From Symbiodinium natans (lineage: Eukaryota > Sar > Dinophyceae > Suessiales > Symbiodiniaceae), in assembly GCA_905221605.1 (NCBI GenBank), contig CAJNDS010000646.1, positions 139,001-203,000 on the forward strand: 64,000 bases of DNA, written 5' to 3'. Positions 12,566 through 23,828 of this stretch are shown one piece after another; position 1 is the first letter of the stretch; every line of letters begins with the position of its first letter. The position numbers and the translations under genes were made by a program. The notes under the pieces were generated by a model. The model was not told the origin of the DNA. It saw only the letters and a list, made by a program, of their open reading frames with translations, and ran no database searches.

Positions 12566-12705
12566 CTCTTCGTTGAAGATTCCGTTGTTTGAGGTTGGAT
12601 GGGCGAAGTTAAGTAGTTGAACTATACTAAGGTTAGATGGGCGTGGTTGACTGTCATACGTTACTGGTTAGGTAAGTTCAACTTGATTTCTTATGGTTCA
12701 TTTTT
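12566..12705. repeat. 140-bp direct repeat, copy 2
   Basis: Partner of 12330-12470. It ends in the same CTTGATTTCTTATGGTTCAT word. No coding potential. Confidence 0.9.
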
Positions 12706-13071
12706 AGGGTGGGCCCGGAAGGGTTAAAGGTTTGGGCATTACCAATACAATAGAACCTTAAAGCCCTATAGGGCTTGGGGCTTAAATCCCTAAACCTTAA
12801 ATCCCATAGATTTATGCCGATGCTTGTAGGGCTTTCGTCCCGGTGACGCGAGAATACTGTGAGCAAACGTCCTTTCACTACTTCCTGGGATTCAAAATAT
12901 ACACCAACCATATCGTTATATGATAGAATTCAGGTTTTGCTTATCGGGGGATGGTTGCTTGGGATATCTTAGCCTCGGTAAAGTTTTTAGGATAGAGGTT
13001 TTGTTTTGCTTATTGGGGCGTGATGGGGTTACCCTCATTGTCTTATAGGTGTATTTACATGTATATAAATC

Positions 13072-13530
13072 AAACCCTGAACCCTAGTTATAACCGCAGC
13101 AAAAAGTTACAACCTTGTCATATACATATATCCGCAGAGATCGTCAAATCCGATCATGATGTAGGCGCCCCAACCCTATAGGGTTAAGGTTGACAGGTTC
13201 AGGGTTTAAGATTGAGGCATGTAAACCTAAGCCGGCAATTCAACCTAAACCCGAACCTTTGAACCCTATAGAGTTAAGGTTTAAGGGGTTAGGGTTTAGG
13301 ACTTAGGCATTTAAAACGAAAACTCAAAGAGTTTTCACCTTAAGGGGTTTTCACCTTAAGGGTTTAAAGTTCGGGCATTTAGACCTTAACCCTGATTCGT
13401 TTAGGGTCAGAACCGTAAAACCCTATAGGGCTCCCAAAGGTTTAAAGATTTAACCCTGAAGGGTGCTGAAGGTATGCATCGAACCATTGAACCCTATCGG
13501 GTTTAAAGGTTTAGGCTTATTGGGGTTTAG
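13072..13530. repeat. Telomere-like degenerate repeat, copy 2
   Basis: Diverged second copy of the block at 11883-12310, offset by about 1.2 kb. The homology also continues into the flanks (GAACCTTAAA.CCCTATA near 12755 and 13558). Confidence 0.75.
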
Positions 13531-13599
13531 GTTTGGGCTTTAATTACCTATACAAGAGAACCTTAAAACCCTATATTCTTTATGGCATATTGATGCCGA

Positions 13600-15140
13600 G
13601 TCTAGTGAAGTCGGTGTGTGTGTGGGAACATCTCTAAATGTCTCTGAAGCTTCCAATGTGCGGCCTGTGGTAGTTCCCGAGGTTTGAGTGACCGAGCCGG
13701 CAGACCAGAAGTCTGATGCAAGCCGACCTGCTGCAGGCTGCAAAACAAGGCGATCTGTGCGAATGGCAAGCAAAATAATTAGTGAGTAAACATTGCCAAG
13801 GGTGTGGTGCGCTAGACAAACATTCAAGGTAAGTAGGTTTCACCTGCTAAGCTTGATGCTACTAGTGTTATCTTATTTGTAGTGCGCGGGTTTCCTTACA
13901 CACTATATGCCAGTACTTGCGTGATGAGACACGCCGTCCCAAGCATGGCTGCGGATACTCAGGGTTGTCTGGTCCTTGCAAAGACACAACCCACTAGAAC
14001 CTAGTAGCAAGTTGCCCCCTTCCGGGTGGAAGAATGCGAAATTTTGACAAAGCGCCAAGAAAGCAATTGCCTCAAACAGTTCCTGATCGTTTCTTGCTGC
14101 TGCACTCTGTTGCGAAGGAAAACAGCTGTCATGGAGAGCGGCTAGCTCAGCAGCATGACTCTAAAAGCAAACGTGTGTGGCCGTTGCTAGCTACAGCCTG
14201 AACTGCCTGAACTGCCTGAACTGCCTGAACTGCCTGAATGCTATTCAAAAAGACGCTGCTGCATGCTGCCAGTGCTTCTCCGCAGTGGCTTGCACGGCAT
14301 GCAGTGCTGCTGAGCCTTCCTCGCCCTCACTTCAAATGGTGAAGAGCACGGAGGCTTTCAAACTCAGGGCTGAAATGCTTAGATACTCAGATGGCCAACA
14401 CAAGAGCCATACATCAGCAGCTTTTTCATCTAGGGGTGAACCTTCGCCACTTCGCGGCAGTTGGCAGTTGTCAAGTCTGCCGAGCAAGAACAGCTCCGCA
14501 CTCAGACTCATGATGCATCTAAGCTGAGGGTCCCATCTCAGCTTGTCTTGGGGGCCGAGTCGCCGCCCTACCGTTGTAACTTGTAACTGGCCTACAGCCA
14601 TATGCAGCCGTTTTCTGGGACCTCAGCTTTGAACTCGGCTAGGAACGAGCGTTCAAATCTACACACCCCATACAGTTCTGGCTCCTAGAAATCAAGGCTT
14701 ACAGAGTAGTAGGGCGCAACGTTCCAAAGAACATGCCAGAGGCACGTAGGGGCACACCAACAGCACCCTCAGGAAATTAAAACTCGCCTGAGGTCTTCTG
14801 TCCGACGCTTGAAGACAGCTCTGGTAGCTGCGCATTGTACAAGGCTGTGCCTAAGCCTGCGAAGGCTGCATTTCTGCCTTACGCACACGGCTCATTGTGA
14901 CGCACTGCTGGACCTCATTCATGCGTGCTCTTTTGGATTATGTCCCCGTAAAGTGACTTAAGCTGGAGAGGCTCTCCTGGAGTGTGCAAGCGTTGACAAT
15001 TCTGAGGACTCCGAAACTCGCTACATCATCCAACATCTACCCACCCCACACTGGGTGGCATTAAAGTTCAACATGCATGGCCGAGTCGGCTGGCTGCTGG
15101 GGGGCACCGTCTCTGCTGGCAGCTTGTATGCCAACAGTCT
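13600..15140. other. Intergenic, no gene recognised
   Basis: Includes a 9-bp repeat AACTGCCTG (five units, 14197-14240). An unremarkable open stretch near 13640-13790 might be an exon but carries no recognisable domain. Confidence 0.4.
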
Positions 15141-15145
15141 GGCCC

Positions 15146-15183
15146 CCTAAACCTTAAACCCTAAACCCTAAACCCTAAACCCC
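15146..15183. repeat. Interstitial CCCTAAA array
   Basis: Four to five CCCTAAA units in tandem. The dinoflagellate telomere repeat is TTTAGGG, so this is an interstitial telomere-type tract. Similar islands occur at 15431-15468, 15862-15895, 18588-18640 and 19055-19085. Confidence 0.85.
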
Positions 15184-15250
15184 TTTAAGGGATTATATAG
15201 GGGGATATATGGTACCTTATTCCCCCATTCCCCCCTAACCAACAGTAAGA
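15183..15250. mobile_element. Half copy of a foldback/MITE-like element
   Basis: The words TTTAAGGGATTATATA, CTTATTCCCCCA and CCAACAGTAAG match, in order, the right half of the foldback element at 26720-26831. It is a second, truncated member of that family. Confidence 0.6.
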
Positions 15251-15595
15251 GAAGTCTGACCAGTCGGATTGCTTGAGCGGATTAAAATGCTTGACAAGTG
15301 GCTCATGCCACCGAGGGTCCTGAAGCGACAGGCACATGAAGACTAGCTGCATTGATCCCCCGCCATCGGCTCGAGCTTGGGGGTTTCTGTGAAGCCAGAG
15401 GGCATGCAGGCTTAAGGTTGCAAAAGGCAGTGCCCCTAAACCCTATAAACCCTAAACCCTAAACCCATCATTCGGGTCCTTACGCTCGGACGCTGAGTGG
15501 CATGGAGCCAGGAATGAACCTGAAAAGACAAATCGCGCTCCGAAGCCCAACGCAGTGCACAGTCGTGCAGACGCGAAGCCCTAAAGCCCTAAAGC

Positions 15596-15611
15596 AAAAA
15601 AAAAAAAAAAA

Positions 15612-15648
<37 letters not shown>
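15596..15648. repeat. A-tract plus (TA)n microsatellite
   Basis: About 18 A residues followed by some 16 TA units. It could be a decayed poly-A tail, but no retrogene body was seen upstream. Confidence 0.9.
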
Positions 15649-15649
<1 letters not shown>

Positions 15650-17790
15650 CAGATATCATATACTACAATATAATAGAAGATAAACTTAATATAATGTAAC
15701 ACAAATTAATATATAATACAAAATAACACAAATTAAAATATAACATAATATAACACACACTAAAAATATAATATAAGCCGCGGAAGCCAGGACTTCAGGT
15801 TCGCACGGTGCCGCTTCGGCTCGCATTTGATTCCGGATCGGCATGGACCTGAGCTCAAGCAAATGAGGGTTTAGGGTTTAGGGTTTGGGGTTTGGTGTTG
15901 AGAATTTGAGAATCTTTAGGATTTGGGTTCGGAATGCGCGATTTGTTCAGTGTGGGATCGGCTCGCCGTGCATCCGGCCTGGCTAACGCGCTGTCTGGCC
16001 TGCCATCTCAGCCCTCTCCGATAAACGTCATTGGGAGCTCCGATTGGCGTTCTCAACTACCCCGGCGCGCCCCAGAGGGTTTCCAGCAAGCAAGGTCAGA
16101 TTGCTGCCGATTTGTTCAGTCTAGAGCTATATATAGGGCTTTGAAACCCCTGAAAATCTCAGAGTCTTCAGCCCGCCCTAGGCCCAACAGAACAGCAACA
16201 AAAAGGGGATCTGCTGCATGCAAGGGAGAGGGTGTAAGGGGCCCATTTCCCCTTCTCAGGCTTGTAGTATTAAGGACTTTTTTCGGGATTTCTGGAGCCC
16301 TTGCACCCCCCTTCCTTAAACCTCTACAACTTAGGGCACGGCGAGCCCAGCTCAGGGATGGAGGCCATGGGCATCGGAACGGGCCTGAGGGCGTGGTGCG
16401 CTAGGGTTTAGGGTTCCTGGGTTCGTGGGAGGTTAAGGTTTGGGATGGGCTGCGGTTTAGGGGGCCCTCCCGAGCAAGGGACCAGCGGCCACCAGAAACT
16501 GGACTTGGGGGCTGTACTGCTATACTGTGTTATGCTACATTAAACTATTTTGTTGAATGTGAAGCGGCCTTTAATTCAAAACACCTCTTACACTGTGCCG
16601 GTGACCTTTGAGAGGCAGCGAGCCTTAACTTTCAGACGTAGGGCTCTAGGCTCCCTGAAGGAAAGCATCACAATTGACGCCCCTCCATGCGCATCACCAC
16701 CGCATCAACCAGAATCCCAACAGATTCAGAATCAGAACCTGCACACTCGTCTCAGAAAAGGCAAACTGGGCAATTTCGCTTTGAAGTGCTCATCATGTGG
16801 CGTCAATCTGCTCAGCAAAAGCATAGGAACTGCCAAACAGTTCACGGACAATGCTGGCGACCCCGGGACAAGTGGATGCCTGTGGAAACCGAGGAGTACT
16901 TGCAAAGTGCTGACTTGGGCATTTCCCAGGATCCCCTGCTGTACCCCACACCACGATCATCCTTTTGGAGGAAAGCCCTAAGCCCCCCCTGAAGCCTTCT
17001 GAAGCCTTAACGCGCTGTAACTGAATATAACAAAGCTTCCTGGTTCTCAGTAGGGAATTTGGGAGTTCCCTACCCTCTAAGAATCCCTTCAATTATGGGT
17101 GTACGGTACCTGATATTTCCCGAATTCCCTACCAAGAACTAGTAAGGAAAGCCAGGGATCGGGGGCCTGTGCTGTGCCGCCTCGCCATAGAGTTGAAAGT
17201 GGGCATCCTCTTCAGGGCGATCGGTGCTTCAGGGCTTGGCTTGTGGGGTTTAGGGTGTAGGGTGTAGGGTTTAGGGGTTTGTAGGGCAGTATGGAGCTTA
17301 GGATTCGGTTGAGGGCGGCTTGGAGGGTGGAGAGGGCTTGAAGGGCTTCTACTGAAGATCACACGACCACTTCCGCTAACCAAGCTACTTGATTCGCACT
17401 TCCTGCACTCTGCGTTTTCGGACGTTTGTCTATGGGTCTAGAGAGTTTAGCGGGCTTGTAGGGCATTTGGGGATTATGGGGTTTGGGTTGTTGTGTATTG
17501 GGGTATGGGGCTTTGGGCATAGGGCACTCTCAGCATAGGTACCAGCTTCGGCTCATTAGGAGCACGGTCAGGGTGGGGCCCCTCAGGAGGGTGCAGAGTA
17601 CCTGCAAGCCCAAACATATCCGAAGCTCAAATGCTCCAGAACCTTCCTCTGAACCCTGTAGTGCTACAACGTAGGCGTATTGGTAAGCCCTACTGGTAAA
17701 CCCTCAAGGCCGGCCTCATTATCTTTGCCTTTGAGGGTCTGGTGGCCATGCCTGCACATGGGATCATTACGATTACCGTGACTCTTTATT
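15650..17790. other. Intergenic with telomere-like words
   Basis: Open frames at 15934-16404 and 16550-16981 have no recognisable domain and contain telomere-like and simple sequence. I do not call them genes. Confidence 0.4.
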
Positions 17791-17793
17791 ATT

Positions 17794-18450
17794 ACTTCTC
17801 ACTTCTTACTTCTTACTTCCTACTTCCTACTTCCTACTTCCTACTTCCTACTTCCTACTTCCTACTTCCTACTTCCTGCTTCCTGCTTCCTGCTTCCTGC
17901 TTCCTGCTTCCTGCTTCCTGCTTCCTGCTTCCTGCTTCCTGCTTCCTGCTTCCTGCTTCCTGCTTCCTACTTCCTGCTTCCTGCTTCCTGCTTCCTGCTT
18001 CCTGCTTCCTGCTTCCTGCTTCCTGCTTCCTGCTTCCTGCTTCCTGCTTCGTGCTTCTTGCTTCTTGCTTCTTGCTTCGTGCTTCTTGCTTCTTGCTTCT
18101 TGCTTCTTGCTTCTTGCTTCCTGCTTCCTACTTCCTACTTCCTACTTCCTACTTCCTGCTTCCTGCTTCCTGCTTCCTGCTTCCTGCTTCCTGCTTCCTG
18201 CTTCCTGCTTCCTGCTTCCTGCTTCCTGCTTCCTGCTTCCTGCTTCGTGCTTCTTGCTTCTTGCTTCTTGCTTCTTGCTTCTTGCTTCTTGCTTCTTGCT
18301 TCTTCCTTCTTCCTTCTTCCTTCTTCCTTCTTCCTTCTTCCTTCTTACTTCTTACTTCATACTTCTTACTTCTTACTTCTTACTTCTTACTTCTTACTTC
18401 TTACTTCTTACTTCTTACTTCTTACTTCTTACTTCTTACTCCTTACTCAT
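17794..18450. repeat. Heptamer satellite (CTTCCTG-type), about 94 units
   Basis: Uninterrupted 7-bp array with blocks of variant units: TTACTTC, then CTACTTC, CTGCTTC, TTGCTTC, again CTACTTC, CTGCTTC, TTGCTTC, then TTCCTTC and finally TTACTTC. As 21 bp is 7 codons, long Ser-Cys-Phe-Leu-Pro frames appear in three phases; they are artefacts. The C/T strand asymmetry is total. Confidence 0.95.
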
Positions 18451-19176
18451 TTGAGTATTAGGGTTTAAGGCTGAGGGTTACTTGGTGTTAAGGTTTCAGG
18501 GGCTAGGCAGTCCACGCCGCACCATAACTCCAAAACAAAACCGCAGCTCAGGTTACGGGTCCAGGTCGACATCAATCAGTAGGGCTTAGGCTTAGGGTTT
18601 TGGGTTTAGGGTTTAGGGTTAGGGTTTAGGCCTAGGGTTTCTGCTACAGCTTCCAATTTCCCACCAACATCTCGCTCATTGATCCTGCCGGCCATTAAAA
18701 AAAATGTCCACACACTCCACGTTCCCCCCACTCCACAAAGGCCCAGCAAAGCGACTGATTGGCCAGTAAACTATGAAGGTCCATGTGCCTGACGCGCAAG
18801 AAGTCATAATGAAGACTGCCTGATAAAGCACCTGGGTAGAAAACGAAAACAACAGCAAGGTTTGGCTAAACAGTTTCTTGGTGATGAGCTGGGTCGTCTG
18901 ACCGGCGATTTCCAATCTTCACTAAGACTTCTATGCAAGACATCTTCAAAAGGACCCCGCTATTGCTCGACATCTGAGGTTCCTGGCATGGATTGTGCGA
19001 ACGTGCCGATCCTGAACAGCTGAGCCAGGTCGATTGAGAACAGGAGTAGTTGATGAAACCCTAAACCCTAAACCCCAAACCCTAATGGCTTGAAAACTGA
19101 CAGTCTGTAACACTGCATGTCCTCCGGTTCACAGCGCACAGCGACGGGGCAAGCTAAAACCATCGGGCTGAAGTGA

Positions 19177-19304
19177 GTTAGGGTTTAGGGTTTAGGGTTT
19201 CTTGTTTAGGGTTTAGGGTTTTGGGGCTTAGGGCTTAGGGCTTAGGGCTTAGGGTTTAGGGTTTAGGGTTTAGGGTTTAGGGTTTAGGGTTTAGGGTTTA
19301 GGGC
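19177..19304. repeat. Long interstitial TTTAGGG array
   Basis: The longest telomere-type tract of the window: TTTAGGG units interrupted by a run of GCTTAGG variants. A reverse-orientation CCCTAAA tract lies 120 bp away at 19421-19450. Confidence 0.9.
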
Positions 19305-19999
19305 GCAATGGTTGCCTGGATCCCGGCCTGGTTCGGGGCGTCAAAGCGGGAGATCCGCTTGAAATCGCAGATGCTCCTGTGTGTGCATTTGTTGTTTGCT
19401 ATTGATGACAGGGCGAGATGTCCTAAACCCTAAACCCTAAACCCTAAACCACAGCATGAGCAAGCCGAGCAACGCAACAGAAAGGCAGGAGTCGAATTTC
19501 GTATAAGGGATCAAAAAACGTATTTTAAAGGATCAAGAAAACTACTTTCAAGGGGTTAAAGTTTTTTTGAAAAATAAGGGATCTTGTTTCCCAAGTAGGG
19601 CTGGATGTCTCTATTCTTGCCGAAGTGGGGCGCTCCTTTTGGTCCGAAGCTTGCTCCCGCCTAGAGTCTAGACCTGTTCCGGTCCAGGCCTGAGTCTGGT
19701 ACCGTGTCAACATCGCACTTCCGTCTAGGCGTGGGCCTCCTTCGGTCCAAAAACGTGCTCCCATCCAGGCGTGCTCCTGAGAGCTTTCCGGGGTCATGGT
19801 TTTCATCCTGCGACATATTCTGGCGTTGTACCCCGCAACACATCGCGCTCGGGCTTCGGACTTGGGGACCACGTGTCTCCTTAATTTCTACCGGCAAGCG
19901 ACGTTTCAACATATACCTTCTCGACCTTAAGCCTTAAAACCTGAACTTCAACTCTGGGCACGCATGTGTTTATTCATGGGGCTGCCACCTGCCCCCCCC

Positions 20000-20410
20000 C
20001 CCCAATTTGCAAACCATGCTGGGTATGCCAGGTTTTACAAGGAATGTGGTTCTAGCAATTCCTGGTGATGGCACAGTGTTCTTCAAAGCACGCTTGCATG
20101 GCTTAAGCAGGGCGTTGGGGGGGAGGGGGGGGTGTCGCCAGCCGCCCACCCGTTTGATCTCCACCCCCATTTGCCCCCCCCCCCCCATTTGCAAAGCAAA
20201 CACCATGCTGGCATGCCAGGTGTTGAAAGGATTCATGTGGTTCTTGCAGCAATTTCTTGCGATCACAGCAAAGGATTCATGGCTCTTGCAGCAATTCCCG
20301 GTGATGGCACGGTGTTCTTTAAAGCACGCTTGCACGGCTTTGAAAAACTGGGGGATTGCGGGGCTGTGGGGGAGACCCCCCTCCCCATTTGCAAACACCA
20401 TGCTGGTATA
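20000..20410. repeat. About 190-bp tandem repeat headed by C-run + ATTTGCAAA
   Basis: Three heads of the form C-run, ATTTGCAAA, CCATGCTGG (about 20000, 20168 and 20376). The bodies share GGTGATGGCAC.GTGTTCTT.AAAGCACGCTTGCA. Two full copies and one partial copy; non-coding. Confidence 0.8.
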
Positions 20411-20429
20411 CCAGGTGTGGGTTGTTTCT

Positions 20430-20965
20430 TTCTTTCTTTCTCGTTACTGCTGGTGCTTCTTGTTCTGCATTTATTTATATCTGTCTTTCCTTGTCTTCTT
20501 ATTTATGTCTTTCGTTATTTCTTTCGCTGTCGTTCTATCTCTTTTTGTTTTTATTTATCGTTCTCTGGTTGTGCATGTCTTTAGTTATTGGTTTATATTT
20601 GTGCCCCCCCCCCCCCCCCCCCCCGCTGGCTCTCTGGTTCTTGCGTCTTTAATTGTTTTCCCATTTCGTTATGTTGTCCTTTCTTTGCTTCTGTCTTTCG
20701 TTCTTTACGTTTGTCGTTATGTCGTGCGTGCTCTCTGTCTGTGTTACTTGTTTGGTTGTGTGTGTGGTGATTTGTTTAATATCGTGTGTTGTTTATGTCG
20801 TTCTGTTTTCTTTCTTGATTTATCTCTTTCTTTCTGTATTTGCTTGGGAATTTCCTGATTCATAATTTATTTATGCTCTTCTTTCTGTCGCTCGTTCATT
20901 CTTTCTGTCTGTCTGTCTGTCCTTCTCTCTCTCTCTCTCCCTGTCTCTCTCCCTCCCTCCCGAAA
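20430..20965. repeat. T/C-rich strand-asymmetric tract
   Basis: Half a kilobase of TTTCTTTCTGTCTTT-type sequence ending in (CT)n and (CTGT)n microsatellites, with a 22-C run at 20603-20624. The hydrophobic open frames are composition artefacts. Confidence 0.75.
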
Positions 20966-21419
20966 GTTGAATATAGTCTAGTCTTGATTCTACTCTCGAA
21001 TTGTAAAAAAGTTTGTTGATCCTTTAAATACGGCTTTATTGTGATCCCTTAAACAGCTTTTTTTGACCCGGAGTCGAAACTGCGGACAATGCCTTGACTA
21101 CTATGCGGCCATGGGTCCCGCGGCTGCGCTCGTAAACGTGGATGTTGACGTTCTTCAGATGGGCGCAGCAAGCCTGCACAGAGCAAAAAGCACACCACGC
21201 AAGCAATGAGTGACGAGGCAGAAACAAGAGGCGCAGACCATCTCGATGCCACCGCCCCACCCAAATACTCTCTGACGACGGGCGTACCTCAGGTCACCAG
21301 ATTGGGAGAGGCCAAGGACGAACAGCAACGAAACCCACCAATCGGCGGGGCACTCGCCAACAGAGCAACCAGAGTCCCACCGAACCCACTCCTCACAACA
21401 GCACGATATGACTGACGAT

Positions 21420-21560
21420 TTGAACACTCGGCCATGCGAGGCCCGGTATAACTCTTGCTGATCGTTACTGAGCCCTTTGTCCTTGAGGGCGTCTCCGGCA
21501 ATGTCCAGGTGAGGGTGATCTTGGACGAACTGCGCCAGCTCTCGACCTGACTCCGGCCCT
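21420..21560 (-). CDS. Possible exon, unrecognised
   Basis: A minus-strand open stretch with balanced, protein-like composition (ELAQFVQDHPHLDIAGDALK and following residues). It lies in the same orientation as the host genes. No domain recognised, and flanking splice sites are uncertain. Low confidence. Confidence 0.22.
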
Positions 21561-22675
21561 GGAGCCCGTCTTATGACGCCCATGACGCCAGACCAAACTC
21601 TCTGGATCCTCGGATCCAGGCGAAGGCATCCCGCAGTGGTGCCGCCTAAGCCTGGCAAAGCAAAATATGCATCTTCTCACGGTTTGCGAATCACTTTGGC
21701 GTTTAGGGGCCGTGTGTATATTTCACGTTATTTCCCATTTGCGTACCCTCGGCCCGTCTGCTGGCATTCTAAACCCTAGTTAGACTGTTGCCCGAAACCA
21801 CAAAAAAGAGCAGCAAAACTTGCAGCGCACCGTGGCTGAGGGAATGGTACAAGCAGCTTCCATCTTGAGGCTGCTGAACGAGCTCCGCGTTCCTGCGAGG
21901 CAACAAAGCAGTTGTTCGAAGCAGCGATGGGCTTCGGTAGCAAGGTGCCCAATGCGTCTCCTGAGGATGAAATTGCCAGGGTCACCGCCCATTTTCCTCT
22001 TGCAGCCGCGGTTGACCTCGGAAAATCTCCGAAACATCGAACTCAGACAAAGAGACAGAGAGAGAGAGAGAGAGACATGGAGCGAGATAAGATAAAGAGC
22101 TTGAGCAATCAAGTCTGAAGGGCTGGGGAAAGAGAGCAAAGGGAGAGATGCAGATGTTCACGAGAAGTGTGCCCGGTGCCCCAAGAGCCGGGCCCAGGCA
22201 TCTTTGTGCTTCTCCCGCTCTTTCTCAAAGTGGGGGCACCTGTCCGCAAAGTGTTCAGGCAGATGAAAGGCCCCAACATGCACCCCTCAATGTCCGCCTG
22301 TCTGTAGGGTGGTTGCCATCACACTTGTCACAGGTGGATCCGGAGTTGGCGGTAGAGCTTGTGCCTCCCAACACCCAGAAATGCCACCAGCATTAAGACA
22401 ATATACGCAATTATACAGACGTTGATGCAGCCGGGTACCTGGCCTGCGTCATGGCCTTCGCCGCTTGGTGTCATCCTACAAAAGACAGTGTTGAAGCAAG
22501 CAATGTTCAAACAAAGACTGTCCCTGCAGCTCAATCGTCCTCAAGTGCTTAACCGTGGCTTTAACATGAAACGGGTGAACAACTGGCTGAACTGGTGGTT
22601 GATCAAAGTTCATTTTTCTTGCAAGCTGCCGCTTCGCGGATCCCTTGCATAACTTTCCCGGACCCATCGCGGACC

Positions 22676-23150
22676 CATGGTTGCCTCATGGTAAATGGCA
22701 GAAACAATTGAAAACAATGGCCTTGCACACCTTCTTTCGCGGGCCCTTGGATAACTTTCATGGACCCATCGCGGACTTTTGCCTACCCATGGTTGCCTCA
22801 TGGTAAATGGCACTGACAGTTGAAAGCAGTGACAGTTAAAAGCAATGGCCTTACCAGCCTCTTTCGCGGGCCCTTAGATTCCTTAGATGACCTTCGCGGA
22901 CCCATTGTGGACCTTCGCGGACCCATGGTTGCCTCCTGGTGAATGGCAGTACAGTTGAGAACAATGGCCTTAGGTTCTTTCACGGGCCCTTCGGCAACCC
23001 TCGCGGACCCATCGCGGACTTGCGCAGACCTATGGTTGACTCATGGTAAGTGGCAGCGACAATGAAAACCATAGGCCTACACAGCTTCTTTCGCGGGCCC
23101 TTGCAAAACTTTAGCAGACCCATCGCGAGACTTTCGCGGAGATATCTCTA
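22676..23150. repeat. Minisatellite, 4 copies of 108-136 bp
   Basis: Copies begin at the word ATGGTTGCCTCATGGTAAATGG (about 22678, 22791, 22924, 23032). Each contains CAATGGCCTT, TTCTTTCGCGGGCCCTT and GACCCATCGCGGAC. The spacing varies by indels. Non-coding. Confidence 0.85.
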
Positions 23151-23828
23151 TATAAATCCAAAGACACAGACCTTTCGATCAACTACCGGACATTTGTTCA
23201 AAACGATCGCCTACACACAGCACTCTCAACTCCCAACCTTTCGAAATGAAAGTCTCAACTCTCAACTCCCACTCTCTGTAGACTGTCTGGGCTGTTGGAG
23301 CGCTAAGGCTTCCACCAGTCGCTGTGACTTGCCTCCAGCAAGTCCTGCGAATGACATTACGCAGTCTTGTATGCTCCACGTGTTCAAGCGGTTACGCTTG
23401 CTGCCCGCGAGGGCCACTAATGACAATGGCGAGGCAATCATGCTAATCATGCATGAGCATGCATGTCAGAGACAAATGTGCTGATGCAAACCTTGTGGCA
23501 TTGCGACCTGCGCGGTGGCTGTGGGAGTAGTGTTTTCTGAATATGCTCAGCAACGGCCCCACATGTTCCCATCGACTCTCGACTCTCACGACTCCCTAGA
23601 CCCAACACCCCCCAAAACCCAAGTGCCACATGAGCTTGGCAAAACTCCTCGTGGGGGATCGCGCTGATCGCACCATCGTTGCAGCCGCAGTGGTCCTTGA
23701 GGGTTGGAGTTAATGAATCCGCCAACACAATTTCCGAAGCGCAAAAAGTTCAACAGGAAACACACGACCTGCAGAGCATCAATTCAGGCAGGTCTGACGG
23801 TAGGCTGGCAGCAGAAAAAGCGAAACAA

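Larger units (their letters stand above)
19499..21055. mobile_element. Candidate TIR-bounded element, 1.56 kb, non-coding
   Basis: The left end (AAGGGATCA...CGTATTTTAAAGGATCAA, about 19504-19536) is an imperfect inverted repeat of the right end (about 21014-21051). The interior holds C-tract tandem repeats and a T/C-rich stretch, but no transposase. The target duplication is not clear. It could be a non-autonomous DNA transposon or coincidental similarity of AT-rich words. Confidence 0.4.

Noticed and set aside
15934-16404. 156-codon plus-strand frame
   Set aside because: Opposite strand to all host genes, no domain, flanked by telomere-like islands and ending in one.
17742-18468. Long open frames of 130-240 codons in three phases
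   Set aside because: Produced by the pure 7-bp satellite; the protein is an endless Ser-Cys-Phe-Leu-Pro repeat in every frame.
20007-20858. 283-codon plus-strand frame with hydrophobic stretches
   Set aside because: It runs through C-run tandem repeats and a T/C-rich tract; the apparent membrane segments come from poly-pyrimidine codons.
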